A stretch of DNA of 31,396 nucleotides from assembly GCA_948514425.1 (NCBI GenBank), contig CAOQYN010000007.1, forward strand, positions 1 to 31,396, written 5' to 3'. The translations under genes were made by a program, and so were the position numbers. The notes beneath the pieces were generated by a model. That model was not told where the DNA came from, did not search any database, and saw only the letters and a list, made by a program, of their open reading frames with translations. This document shows, piece after piece, positions 1-8,078 of this stretch (position 1 is the first letter of the stretch; the number at the start of each line of letters is the position of its first letter). This DNA is from an uncultured Candidatus Saccharibacteria bacterium (GTDB lineage Bacteria; Patescibacteriota; Saccharimonadia; Saccharimonadales; Saccharimonadaceae).

Positions 1-677
1 ATACTGCGGCACATCTTCAAACCGCCAAAGATCATGGTTTTACTGAAATTGCCAACGTCGATATCATGGACGCAGACGGTGAAGTAGAAATACCTATTAA
101 GCGCGGACGGCATCTCAAAGTTGATATTATAGGTAAAAATTTTGACACTTACGGCTCGATGCTCAACCTCGCGCATTTCAAGGGTCATCCGATGGGCGGG
201 TTCGGCGGTGCACTTAAAAATCAATCAATCGGTATTGCCTCTGCATCTGGGAAAGCCTATATCCACAGCGCAGGGAAGACTCGTGATGTTGCGACCATTT
301 GGGATAATGTGGCGCCGCAAGATGACTTCCTCGAATCGATGGCTGAAGCCGCTACCGCAGTTGCGGATTATATGGAGCAGCAAAATAAGCCAATTGTCTA
401 TATAAATGTAATCAATAATCTATCAGTAGATTGCGACTGTGTGGCGCATCCTGAAGCACCATGTATGGCGGATATTGGCGTTGCTGGTTCGCTTGATCCA
501 GTCGCATTAGACCAAGCCTGCCTTGACCTAATCTACCAATCAAATGACCCTGGCAGAGATCACTTTGTTGAACGAGTTGAACGGCAGAACGGGCGGTTGA
601 TTATCGATTTAGCAGAAAAATTAGGCCTCGGCTCTAAAGATTATGAGCTGATTAAACTCGATAAGTCCGTTAGATAA
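1..677 (+). CDS. DUF362 domain protein, 5'-truncated by window edge
   Basis: The reading frame is open from base 3, upstream of the first ATG at 66, so the gene enters from the left of the window and only its C-terminal part is seen. The visible protein has the conserved pattern I associate with DUF362: a GHPMGGFGGALKN segment, a Cys-rich stretch (DCDCVAHPEAPCMADIG) suited to metal or Fe-S binding, then SLDPVALDQACLDLI. The family is often annotated as iron-sulfur or ferredoxin-like, but its reaction is not established. It ends at a TAA, 22 bases before the convergent carboxypeptidase gene. The family call is fairly sure; the function is unknown. Confidence 0.75.
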   Translation, partial: TAAHLQTAKDHGFTEIANVDIMDADGEVEIPIKRGRHLKVDIIGKNFDTYGSMLNLAHFKGHPMGGFGGALKNQSIGIASASGKAYIHSAGKTRDVATIWDNVAPQDDFLESMAEAATAVADYMEQQNKPIVYINVINNLSVDCDCVAHPEAPCMADIGVAGSLDPVALDQACLDLIYQSNDPGRDHFVERVERQNGRLIIDLAEKLGLGSKDYELIKLDKSVR

Positions 678-698
678 TAGTTAGTTGACAAAAGCATT

Positions 699-1778
699 CT
701 ATTGCTTAAACACCGCAACGTATTCTTCTAGTGTAATATTGTGTTGTTGAATATCTGTTGCCGCTTCTTGACCAACATATCGATAATGCCAAGGCTCAAA
801 ATTATAACCCGTTATATCTTCTTTGCCCGCAGGATAGCGCAAAATAAAACCATATTTATAAGCATGCTCTGCTAACCATTTTGCGACTGGACTTGCCGCA
901 AAGGTTTTAGTAGTTTCTCCGGGAGTAAAAATGTCAATTGCGCGCCCAGTTTGATGCTCCGAATAGCCTGGTTTTGCCGCATATTGCAGCGCATGCGCTT
1001 CTCCGCCTTCCGATAAGTAAGTTGCGAATACCTCTGCCTGCTCATCATAACCACGATATCCCGAAGTTACATATAATTGGTAACCATCATCCTGAGCTGC
1101 TTGAAACATTTTTTCAAACGCAGCATAAGTCTCGGCCTCCATGCGCTCCCCTACGCTACCATAGCTGGCGCTCTGTTCAACCAAATCCACCTCAAAGGCT
1201 TGATCAAGAAAATAATATTTGTTCACGAGTATCAGATGTCCGCTTAGTGCATCGGCTTCCATAGTATCAGTATAATAATCTCGATCACGGTTAGCATTTA
1301 CGCGAGCAATAATCTCATTTTCTGGCATTTCTGCATTTTTAGCCTCCAATGTAAAATACCTGTCTTTATTTTGGGGCAAATAATACTCTTCATATAATAT
1401 ATGTATTCTCCGCTCATTATACTCTTCATCATTATCGTAATCAGAATGATTGACTAATTGCACGGTTAATTTCGGCTCAAAATTATATTTTCGTTGTGCT
1501 TGAATGTATTCATTCAATTTTTCAGACCGAAAATCTGCCGGAGCAGTTTGACTTTCCAAAATTTGTCTCATTTCTGGTAAGTACTTGTTTTCTAATATCG
1601 GACTCATTTGCGTTGCATCAAGCCGCGAAACTATAAAATTTATCTCGTCTGCGCTATAGCCTATTTTGGCAAGTTTACGCTCTGTGCTAGTTGCCAATAG
1701 ATAAAACCCAAAAATCACAACACTGATTATAAAAATGAAACCAATTATTTTATGTCGCTTACGATTCATATAGCTCAT
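699..1778 (-). CDS. VanY/DacB-type D-alanyl-D-alanine carboxypeptidase
   Basis: This 359-residue zinc peptidase of the M15B (VanY) type is predicted to trim the terminal D-Ala of peptidoglycan stem peptides outside the membrane. Residues 12-30 form one hydrophobic segment, either an anchor or an uncleaved signal. The C-terminal catalytic domain carries the metal motifs SEHQTGRAID (H275, D282) and EPWHYRYVG (E328, H331), plus SGYRGYDEQ near residue 240. Residues 35-110 match the helical region often seen before VanY domains. A TATAAT box lies at 1779-1784, directly against the first ATG. The second ATG (codon 4, ending at 1769) is nine bases below the box and is the more plausible leaderless start. 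No Shine-Dalgarno is visible. Confidence 0.88.
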   Translation of the reverse strand: MSYMNRKRHKIIGFIFIISVVIFGFYLLATSTERKLAKIGYSADEINFIVSRLDATQMSPILENKYLPEMRQILESQTAPADFRSEKLNEYIQAQRKYNFEPKLTVQLVNHSDYDNDEEYNERRIHILYEEYYLPQNKDRYFTLEAKNAEMPENEIIARVNANRDRDYYTDTMEADALSGHLILVNKYYFLDQAFEVDLVEQSASYGSVGERMEAETYAAFEKMFQAAQDDGYQLYVTSGYRGYDEQAEVFATYLSEGGEAHALQYAAKPGYSEHQTGRAIDIFTPGETTKTFAASPVAKWLAEHAYKYGFILRYPAGKEDITGYNFEPWHYRYVGQEAATDIQQHNITLEEYVAVFKQ

Positions 1779-1784
1779 ATTATA
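1779..1784 (-). promoter_or_regulatory. -10 box of the VanY-type gene, near-leaderless
   Basis: The minus strand reads TATAAT directly before the first ATG of the carboxypeptidase. Transcription should start about 7 bases downstream, next to the second ATG, so translation is probably leaderless or has a leader of one or two bases. Confidence 0.55.
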
Positions 1785-1846
1785 CGTCCAGAGGGCGGAG
1801 ATTAGAAGTAAAATTTAGATTTTTAATTTGATTGATATTTTCATGT

Positions 1847-1852
1847 TATACT
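1847..1852 (+). promoter_or_regulatory. Extended -10 promoter of the 1931 gene
   Basis: TATACT is preceded by TGT, giving an extended -10 (TGtTATACT). The -35 region is poor. The predicted leader of about 70 bases contains a short CCTTgggCAAGG hairpin and ends in GGAGG before the ATG at 1931. Confidence 0.5.
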
Positions 1853-1930
1853 AAAGTGAGTAATAGGTGGACAAAAGGGAAACTGTCCTTGGGCAAGGCG
1901 CATCAATAAACTGAGAGTGGAGGCACTTGC

Positions 1931-2323
1931 ATGAGCGAGACAACAGACAAAAACAATAAATCCGAGTCGCATGACGAAAAATCTACTAAATCCATTAATC
2001 AAGAGCGTCGTATTGCCGAACTTGAGCAGCGTTTGCGTCGGCTTGAAAAGCGTACCAAGAACAATGAACGCTTTGGCAAAACTTTCTCCGACTGCTTGTC
2101 TAGTCAGATGGTAGCAATCGATGCAGTGACGGCAGTCATTCGCCGCAGTCTAAAAGAAGACGCCGATGTGCACGCTGAGCTTACCGCCGCAATCAAGGAC
2201 TATGATCATCATAAGATTAGCCGCTGGTTTTCTGGATTTCTCGGAGCACTTTTCCGCATTGTTACAATTTGCGCCGCTGCCTTCATGGGGGCTTTCATTT
2301 ATTGGGTCTTTTCTGGTCAATAG
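1931..2323 (+). CDS. Small coiled-coil protein with C-terminal membrane segment
   Basis: I do not recognise this 130-residue protein as a named family. The first 25 residues are charged and low in complexity. Residues 25-45 (RRIAELEQRLRRLEKR) form a strong heptad coiled coil. A helical section follows, and residues 103-127 form one hydrophobic membrane segment before a short tail, so the bulk probably faces the cytoplasm. The start is set by a GGAGG 8-9 bases upstream (GAGTGGAGGCACTTGC-ATG). The gene has its own promoter and a leader of about 70 bases, unlike the leaderless alkD-like gene that follows. Confidence 0.7.
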   Translation: MSETTDKNNKSESHDEKSTKSINQERRIAELEQRLRRLEKRTKNNERFGKTFSDCLSSQMVAIDAVTAVIRRSLKEDADVHAELTAAIKDYDHHKISRWFSGFLGALFRIVTICAAAFMGAFIYWVFSGQ

Positions 2324-2340
2324 AATACAATCAAAAGTAG

Positions 2341-2346
2341 TACAAT
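2341..2346 (+). promoter_or_regulatory. Leaderless promoter of the alkD-like gene
   Basis: TACAAT is followed by exactly seven bases and then the ATG at 2354. No Shine-Dalgarno is present, so the transcript should begin at or next to the start codon. Confidence 0.6.
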
Positions 2347-2353
2347 TATCAAC

Positions 2354-3037
2354 ATGACACCATTAGAATTGCGTCAATCTCTAAAAGAGTTGGCTGACGA
2401 CGCTTACCGCGATTTTCACCTCAAAACTTGCCCACAGGCAGAACATCTTATTGGGGTGCGTATGCCTAAGCAACGTAATCTGGCGAAACAAGTTATCAAG
2501 GGCGATTTTTGGAACTTTTTAGATGCAGTGCAGCCGTACTACTATGAAGAGACATTAATAACTGGCATTGTAATTGCTACAGCACCAATGGCGCTTGCCG
2601 AGAAGCTCAACTACATTGCTTGGTTCGTGCCACAAATTAATAATTGGGCGATTTGTGATTGTTTTTGTGCTAGTTTTAAGATAAAATCCGAAGATTTACC
2701 CCATTTTTGGCGGTTTATCATCGAGATTGGACAAGATCATGGCGAATACACTCAACGTTTTATGTTAGTCATGTTGCTAGACCATTTTCTATTACCGGAA
2801 TACCTACCACAAATCTTCGAATTAATTGATAACATCCAGACCGATAAATATTACGTCAACATGGCCACAGCTTGGCTTGTTGCTGAAGCTTTTACCAAGT
2901 TTCGTAGTGAAACTCTAGAGTATCTTCGACATGATAAGCTTTCAATTTTTACACACAACAAAGCGATTCAAAAAATCCGAGAATCGCGTCGAGTTAGTGC
3001 TGAAGACAAGACCCTGCTTGTTACGTTAAGGCGTTAA
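2354..3037 (+). CDS. AlkD-like DNA alkylation repair protein (DNA glycosylase)
   Basis: This 227-residue all-helical protein has the length and pattern of the AlkD/AlkC HEAT-repeat DNA glycosylases, which remove N3- and N7-alkylated purines from DNA. The N-terminus carries the VRMPKQRNLAK segment. W98 and D102 in NNWAICDCF align with the tryptophan and catalytic aspartate I recall for Bacillus cereus AlkD (W109, D113). The C-terminus (FTHNKAIQKIRESRR) is typical of the family. Its last 12 bases overlap the convergent small membrane-protein gene. Translation appears leaderless. The family call is sure; the exact substrate is not known. Confidence 0.88.
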   Translation: MTPLELRQSLKELADDAYRDFHLKTCPQAEHLIGVRMPKQRNLAKQVIKGDFWNFLDAVQPYYYEETLITGIVIATAPMALAEKLNYIAWFVPQINNWAICDCFCASFKIKSEDLPHFWRFIIEIGQDHGEYTQRFMLVMLLDHFLLPEYLPQIFELIDNIQTDKYYVNMATAWLVAEAFTKFRSETLEYLRHDKLSIFTHNKAIQKIRESRRVSAEDKTLLVTLRR

Positions 3038-3322
3038 AAATGTCGTCTGGAGGCTTTGCTGAAAATCTACAAGATCCTGCGTCAGTGAATAACTCGCCCC
3101 TGCACTTTCCTCAATTATCGCAGTAGTAATCTCGCCTGTCGCAGCAGCTTGCTCTTCGGCTGCACGTCCGCCCAAAGCCACTAAGATTGCTGGAAATATC
3201 AAACATTCTGCAACATGAAACAGAACATGCAAAACCATAAGCACTATACCTAATGCCCCGAACTTCCTTACCCGAAAACGTTGTAAGTACCTTTCTAAAC
3301 CGCAATGACAATGATGCTTCAT
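3026..3322 (-). CDS. Small His/Cys-rich single-span membrane protein
   Basis: This unrecognised 98-residue protein has an N-terminus rich in potential metal ligands (MKHHCHC). A basic stretch, a hydrophobic segment at about residues 24-50 containing His and Cys, and a polar tail follow. The start is supported by a TATAAT at 3330-3335 on this strand, exactly seven bases before the ATG, the same leaderless layout as other genes here. The 3' end overlaps the convergent alkD-like gene by 12 bases. A metal-related role is only a guess from composition. Confidence 0.6.
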   Translation of the reverse strand: MKHHCHCGLERYLQRFRVRKFGALGIVLMVLHVLFHVAECLIFPAILVALGGRAAEEQAAATGEITTAIIEESAGASYSLTQDLVDFQQSLQTTFLTP

Positions 3323-3329
3323 ATGTCTT

Positions 3330-3335
3330 ATTATA
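3330..3335 (-). promoter_or_regulatory. Leaderless promoter of the 98-residue membrane protein
   Basis: The minus strand reads TATAAT, then AAGACAT, then ATG. The seven-base spacing matches the leaderless pattern repeated across this window. Confidence 0.6.
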
Positions 3336-3403
3336 TCATACCCCTGTAGATCTTGAGAAAGAATGGTTTCGCTACATTTTCACCCAAAAACCCTTTTATC
3401 TGT

Positions 3404-3426
3404 TACAATAATACCAATACAGGAGG
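3404..3426 (+). promoter_or_regulatory. Promoter and Shine-Dalgarno of the thyA operon
   Basis: An extended -10 (TGtTACAAT, box at 3404-3409) is followed by a short leader with AGGAGG at 3421-3426, five bases before the ATG at 3432. This ribosome site decides the start. An in-frame ATG at 3363 lies upstream of the promoter and is unlikely to be used. Confidence 0.7.
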
Positions 3427-3431
3427 TAGCA

Positions 3432-4349
3432 ATGAAAGGCGAATATCGGTCATATCAATCACGAACACCAGACGAACAGTATAAAAATTTAATTCGTACT
3501 GTTTTAGCAAATGGACACAAAGGACCATCTCCAATGGTCGACAAAGATGGTAAAGAGGTTAACACTATTGATTTGCTTGGCGCCCCAGTCGTGCGTTTTG
3601 ATCTATTGGAAAATGGCGTACCATTCTTGACGGAACGTAGTTTAGAAAAGTTTTGGCGTGGCGCTGTTGGAGAGCTATTTGGTTTTATTAATGGTGCACA
3701 CACTCAAGAACAACTCGAAGAATTTGGTTGTAAATGGTGGAAAGCTTGGTGTACTGAAAAGAAATGCGCCAAGCGTGGTCTTGAAACTGGCGATCTTGGC
3801 CCTGGATCATACGGGGCGGCTTTTCACGATTTTCCCACCAAAGATGGTGGCAGTTTTAATCAGTTTGCTGAAATAATTAAACAAATGAAGGAACGCCCAG
3901 AACTCAAAGCCCACTTCGTTTCGCCTTGGATTCCGCAATACACTATCCGTAATCAGGACCACCAACAAAAAGTAGTTGTTTGTCCTTGTCATGGCTGGAT
4001 GCATTTTCGTATTCTTGACGGAAAACTCAATCTTGTTATGTTCCAACGTAGCTGTGACATTCTAATCGGCTGCCCTAGCAACTGGGTGCAGTATTCGGCG
4101 TTGCTTCTAGCTATGTCTGAAGTCCTTGATTTGATCCCTGGTGAATTCATACATATGATTTCGGATGCTCACATCTATGAAAATCAACTACCATGGGTTG
4201 ACGAAATCCTTGCTCGCGAGAGCAGACCGTTCCCAACTCTCAAAATTATTAATTCGCACGATAGTATATTTGGTTATCGCCCCACTGACTTTGAATTATC
4301 AGACTACAATCCGCATGAAGCCATCAAAGGTATTGCTGTAGCAGTTTAG
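3432..4349 (+). CDS. thyA: Thymidylate synthase (ThyA)
   Basis: ThyA methylates dUMP to dTMP using 5,10-methylene-tetrahydrofolate. The 305-residue protein carries the active-site cysteine in CPCHGWMHF (C186), the phosphate-binding RSCDILIGCPSNW (R206, S207, D209), and a variant of the DxHxYxN nucleotide-binding motif (SDAHIYENQ). The N-terminal arginine region is also present. It is somewhat longer than the E. coli enzyme (264). It heads an operon: nine bases later comes a protein with a dCMP deaminase domain, which would make the dUMP that ThyA consumes, and then a HIT-like gene. The start at 3432 follows a strong AGGAGG. Confidence 0.95.
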   Translation: MKGEYRSYQSRTPDEQYKNLIRTVLANGHKGPSPMVDKDGKEVNTIDLLGAPVVRFDLLENGVPFLTERSLEKFWRGAVGELFGFINGAHTQEQLEEFGCKWWKAWCTEKKCAKRGLETGDLGPGSYGAAFHDFPTKDGGSFNQFAEIIKQMKERPELKAHFVSPWIPQYTIRNQDHQQKVVVCPCHGWMHFRILDGKLNLVMFQRSCDILIGCPSNWVQYSALLLAMSEVLDLIPGEFIHMISDAHIYENQLPWVDEILARESRPFPTLKIINSHDSIFGYRPTDFELSDYNPHEAIKGIAVAV

Positions 4350-4357
4350 GATTTTAC

Positions 4358-5308
4358 ATGGATGATAATTGGTTAGCTAACGTTAAGATTGCAAAAAAGA
4401 CTGGGCAAAAAGTCGGTCTGGTTCAAGGCTCTTGGGACCTATTCCATCTTGGTCATTTACGCTATATCATGAAAGCACGGGCGCTTTGTGATTTTTTAAT
4501 TATTTCTATGGATAGTGATGAAAAGATTCGTAAACGTAAAGGACCTACTCGCCCCGTTATTCCTCAGAAAGAGCGCTATGATTTCATTCGTCTACTCAAT
4601 ATCGCTGATGCAATCGTTGTCAAGGAGGCTGATGAGCCAAAATGGCACCTCATCAAGACTGTAAAACCAGACGTTTTGATCGCAATTAAGGAAAATTATA
4701 CCGACGATCAAATTAAGAAACTCGGTAAGTATTGCGGTGAAGTCGCAGTCTTGCCCCGACAAGCCAAGACCTCTACCTCAGATAAGATTCGTCAGATTAC
4801 TTTATCAAGTCGCTTGCGCAAAGTAGAAGGGGTAAAAGAAAACGTCGCTAGAGCTGCTGCTAATACGAAGCGTCGTGTCAACTATTCCAAAGATATGCCA
4901 GAGCCTATCCCGCGCCTACTTAAAGAGTTGCAGTATTCAACTGACGATGTTTGCCCAACAGCGGCCACCTGTTTTTGGAATGGTCAATGGGTTTATGGTT
5001 CCAATCAAATCGATTTTACTATTCCCGAGCATGACGTTGTGTACCGCACCGAGCTGTTCTATGATACAGTTGAACATGCTGAAATTAACTTGTTAAAAAA
5101 AATGGGGAATGTCAAGACTCTCGCTGATACACCAGTCTATGTCACACTTTTCCCATGCGATAAGTGCATGAAAGTACTCGCTGATAAGGGCGTGCATGAG
5201 ATCTATTATCTTGAAGATCATCCAGAACGCAACTGGAGCAAACGCTCGCACGCTCTAGCAGAGAAGAAGGGCATTAAAACTATTTGTCTAATAGAAGGAG
5301 AAAAATGA
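4358..5308 (+). CDS. Fused cytidylyltransferase-like / dCMP deaminase-like protein
   Basis: This 316-residue protein joins two enzyme domains. Residues 15-150 form a nucleotidyltransferase of the RfaE-C/TagD (HIGH) superfamily, with the HLGH motif at 30-33 and a TSTSDKIR motif at 138-145. Such domains transfer CMP or AMP onto a phosphorylated substrate. Residues 170-312 form a zinc cytidine/dCMP deaminase domain with HAE at 240-242 (zinc His and catalytic Glu) and PCDKC at 266-270 (zinc Cys pair). The deaminase half probably converts dCMP to dUMP for the adjacent thyA. The substrate of the transferase half is unknown. The stop overlaps the next ATG (ATGA), implying translational coupling. Confidence 0.85.
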   Translation: MDDNWLANVKIAKKTGQKVGLVQGSWDLFHLGHLRYIMKARALCDFLIISMDSDEKIRKRKGPTRPVIPQKERYDFIRLLNIADAIVVKEADEPKWHLIKTVKPDVLIAIKENYTDDQIKKLGKYCGEVAVLPRQAKTSTSDKIRQITLSSRLRKVEGVKENVARAAANTKRRVNYSKDMPEPIPRLLKELQYSTDDVCPTAATCFWNGQWVYGSNQIDFTIPEHDVVYRTELFYDTVEHAEINLLKKMGNVKTLADTPVYVTLFPCDKCMKVLADKGVHEIYYLEDHPERNWSKRSHALAEKKGIKTICLIEGEK

Positions 5309-5763
5309 AGTACAAGTATATTTACCCACCAAATGCGCGCCATCAAGAACAGCTCGATATTATGCTGAACATGGAGGCTGCAGGCAAAGACCCGTTAGCA
5401 TTGGAAAACATTGACCATGATGCTCAGAAAATTCTCTTTCATACGAAACACTGGCATGTCTCTGAGAATCGTTACCCACGAGAAGGTAGTGAAATTTCTT
5501 TCCTTGTCGTCGCTATGAATCCTGTTTACGAAATTGATGACATTTCTCCAGAAATGTGGCTTGATTTACAACAAGTTTGGCAGAAGTTGGTTCGAGAATA
5601 TCGCATTGATGGTGGCGGGATTTGCATGCGTTTTGGTAATCCAGCAAAATCCGGAGCTTCGTTGACGCGTCTCCACGTTCATATAATTATGCCAAAAGAT
5701 AATGAAAAAGTACGTTTTCCGGTTGGTGGCCGTAAAGAACTTAAAGAAAGTCTACATTTATAG
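5305..5763 (+). CDS. HIT-like nucleotide-binding protein
   Basis: The start at 5305 overlaps the previous stop (ATGA) and follows AGAAGGAG. The 152-residue product ends like a HIT (histidine triad) protein: a GNPAKSGASL loop, then RLHVHIIMP with H124 and H126. The usual triad is H-x-H-x-H; here the first histidine is R122, as in some divergent HIT and Ap4A-phosphorylase-like proteins, while the catalytic middle and last histidines remain. Family members hydrolyse or transfer nucleoside phosphates. As third gene of the thyA operon it may handle a nucleotide by-product, which is inference. Confidence 0.75.
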   Translation: MKYKYIYPPNARHQEQLDIMLNMEAAGKDPLALENIDHDAQKILFHTKHWHVSENRYPREGSEISFLVVAMNPVYEIDDISPEMWLDLQQVWQKLVREYRIDGGGICMRFGNPAKSGASLTRLHVHIIMPKDNEKVRFPVGGRKELKESLHL

Positions 5764-5807
5764 CCACAAATCTTTTAGTTGAAAAATAATATCCAGAGAA
5801 GATAATT

Positions 5808-7214
5808 ATGCGTTTATATCTGTTCGGTCTGATAATGCTATTCCAAAAATTTATTTTACGTCGCAATACTGGTACAGTAATTTGCCGCTTTGCATTCAAT
5901 ATGGGCATTGTCTATATTAAAATGGCGCAAATCCTGGCAATGCAAAATTATGGTGAAATTTTTACAGAAAAAGATCGTCAAAATTTATCCAAGGTTTGTG
6001 ATAACTGCAAGCCGATCCCGTATCGAAAAGTCGTAAAAACCATTGAGAAAGAATATGCTTGCAAGCTTACCGACAAATTTCGCTCTATTGATTCAAAACC
6101 GGTTGGCGCAGCTTCGGTATCGCAGGTTCATCGCGCAGTGCTCCTAGACGGTCGCGAGGTCGCAATCAAAATTAAACGTCAAGACATTACGCGCCGTGTA
6201 CGCCGTGATGTACGACAGCTCCAACGCCTTATCCATCGATTCGGTAAATTTACCAAATTTCGCAACTTTCTCGGCAGCGATCAAGCTTTAATTCTTTGGG
6301 CTGAATGGATTTATCAAGAGACCGATTTTCGCCAAGAGCAGCGCAATATTCTTCGATATCAAGATTTTACGAAAGACGTCAATGGAAAGATTTTACATAC
6401 TGTAAATCTTAAAGTTCCAAATGTTTTTCCAGAACTTTGTACAGATAACCTAATCGTGATGGAGTTTATTCATTCTACAACCATCAATCGACTCGATGCG
6501 ACTTCTGAGAACAAGACACGCATCCGTAATGGCCTTAATGATTATATGTCGCTATCATTTTATGCCTTGTTGCGTGGACTGCCCGTAGTCTTCCATGGCG
6601 ATCCACATGGCGGAAATATCTATCTTGATGAAGCTGGCAACGTCGGGTTTCTCGATTTTGGGTTAATTTTTGCTCTAAATACCGAGGAGGCTAATTTTGT
6701 ACGAGAAATCTTCCTCAATGCTTACTCTGGACGTGCTGATAAAGTAATTCAAACTTTACTCACCACCAGCGAATGTGCTGATTTTGATCATCAACAATTT
6801 GCAAAGGATATTAAAGAAGAGGTGGCCAAAATTCAAGAAATACCAGTTACTCAATTTTTCGTCGAGATGATGAATATTTTTGTTTATTATAATGTATCTC
6901 CACCTAAAATCTTTTTCAAAATGGCTAAAGCCTTCTTGGCGCTATTTGGTATTAGTGCACTTTCTGAAAATTTTTCCAGCACCAAACAACTTCTTGCCGC
7001 ACAAATCACCGAATTTTATATTACACGTAGTTTAGACGATTTTCGCCGAATCTGCGCAACAGGAGCCAGGATTTTGCCCAATTTTCTTTCTACTGCCATA
7101 AATAATGGTCCGACAGAAGCTGTTACGTATGGATCCTCTGCTCTAAGTGACCTCCATCAGCAATTTGAAGCCACTTGGCAGCATGGGGTCGAAATTTTGG
7201 AGTATTTTAAATAA
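5808..7214 (+). CDS. UbiB/ABC1/AarF-type atypical kinase
   Basis: The 468-residue protein has the ABC1/UbiB protein-kinase-like fold: the Ala-rich nucleotide loop PVGAASVSQVH (99-108), a lysine in VAIKIK (K121), the catalytic-loop equivalent HGDPHGGN (264-270) and the metal-binding DFG (283-285). The signature KxGQ motif appears as KMAQ at 38-41, so the usual glycine is alanine. The family supports quinone biosynthesis or lipid handling and has ATPase activity. No quinone genes occur in this window. The end is hydrophobic to amphipathic but lacks the clear pair of membrane helices of E. coli UbiB. An AraC-type regulator starts directly at its stop. Confidence 0.88.
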   Translation: MRLYLFGLIMLFQKFILRRNTGTVICRFAFNMGIVYIKMAQILAMQNYGEIFTEKDRQNLSKVCDNCKPIPYRKVVKTIEKEYACKLTDKFRSIDSKPVGAASVSQVHRAVLLDGREVAIKIKRQDITRRVRRDVRQLQRLIHRFGKFTKFRNFLGSDQALILWAEWIYQETDFRQEQRNILRYQDFTKDVNGKILHTVNLKVPNVFPELCTDNLIVMEFIHSTTINRLDATSENKTRIRNGLNDYMSLSFYALLRGLPVVFHGDPHGGNIYLDEAGNVGFLDFGLIFALNTEEANFVREIFLNAYSGRADKVIQTLLTTSECADFDHQQFAKDIKEEVAKIQEIPVTQFFVEMMNIFVYYNVSPPKIFFKMAKAFLALFGISALSENFSSTKQLLAAQITEFYITRSLDDFRRICATGARILPNFLSTAINNGPTEAVTYGSSALSDLHQQFEATWQHGVEILEYFK

Positions 7215-8012
7215 ATGACGTTCTATGACCGTCTCAACGATGTGATCAATTATCTTGAAACGCACCTAGAATTAGAAATTGATTATCGCCAGTTAGCGCA
7301 TCGTGCTGGTACAAATATCGACACACTGCAGCGTGTTTTTCCGCTATTAACAAATACGACAATTGCCGAGTATCTACGTTGCCGTCGATTGACTATCGCA
7401 GGGCGCGATTTAGCACAACATAGCTTTCGTATTGCCGATCTTGCTGAAAAATATGGTTATACATCTCCGACCGCTTTTTCACGCGCCTTCACCAAATTTC
7501 ACGGTGTCAAACCTAGTACCATAAAGTATAACGCCGCCAAACTTAGATATTATCCTAAGCTAACTTTTGCACTTCAAGCTCCTGATACTGATTTTGAATA
7601 CGAAATTATTACATCGGGGAAAATGCAACTGTATGGTATTAGTGTCAAAACTGATATGGCACATATTAAACATGACGCTCCAAGACTTTTTATTGAAGCT
7701 GAATTACATTTTAAAGAACTGGGGCATCCAGAGTATGGCATGATAGCTCACAACAGCACTCGCTATGTTGACAAAAATTATGAATATTGGGTTCTGTGGA
7801 GCCAATCATGGCAAGGGCTTTCGCCATGTAGTTTATCGGCTAGACGTTGGTTGAAATTTTGCATTCCATCCCAAGAAGCTGATGACATTCAAGCAATGTC
7901 AGACCTATTCTACCAAAAATTCCTCCCAACCTGTGAGTATGAATTGACTCCTGAGCCAGAACTTGAGCACTATCATGATGGTGTGACTGACTTTTTGATC
8001 CCAATTTATTAA
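7215..8012 (+). CDS. AraC-family regulator with GyrI-like effector domain
   Basis: The 265-residue protein starts one base after the TAA of the UbiB-like gene, so the two are co-transcribed and probably coupled. Residues 1-105 are an AraC/XylS double helix-turn-helix: ADLAEKYGYTSPTAFSRAF followed by HGVKPS is the family signature. Residues 125-265 look like a GyrI/SOUL-type small-molecule-binding domain, including MQLYGISVKT and ending DFLIPIY. This order, DNA-binding domain first, is that of Rob/BmrR-like regulators. It may control the UbiB-like gene or a stress response. The ligand is unknown. Confidence 0.85.
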   Translation: MTFYDRLNDVINYLETHLELEIDYRQLAHRAGTNIDTLQRVFPLLTNTTIAEYLRCRRLTIAGRDLAQHSFRIADLAEKYGYTSPTAFSRAFTKFHGVKPSTIKYNAAKLRYYPKLTFALQAPDTDFEYEIITSGKMQLYGISVKTDMAHIKHDAPRLFIEAELHFKELGHPEYGMIAHNSTRYVDKNYEYWVLWSQSWQGLSPCSLSARRWLKFCIPSQEADDIQAMSDLFYQKFLPTCEYELTPEPELEHYHDGVTDFLIPIY

Positions 8013-8063
8013 ATATGACTTTTTTGGCCCACAAAAAATCACAACTTTCCTTTTTAGAAACTC

Positions 8064-8069
8064 TATAAT
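8064..8069 (+). promoter_or_regulatory. Near-leaderless promoter of the Cys-rich gene
   Basis: TATAAT lies nine bases before the ATG at 8079. No Shine-Dalgarno is visible, so the leader is at most a few bases. Confidence 0.5.
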
Positions 8070-8078
8070 ACTAAAATA

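Noticed and set aside
1861..1930. Leader of the 1931 gene as a possible riboswitch
   Set aside because: Only one short hairpin is visible and no known riboswitch core could be recognised.
3363..3431. Upstream ATG extension of thyA
   Set aside because: It lies above the -10 box and lacks a ribosome site; AGGAGG supports the start at 3432.
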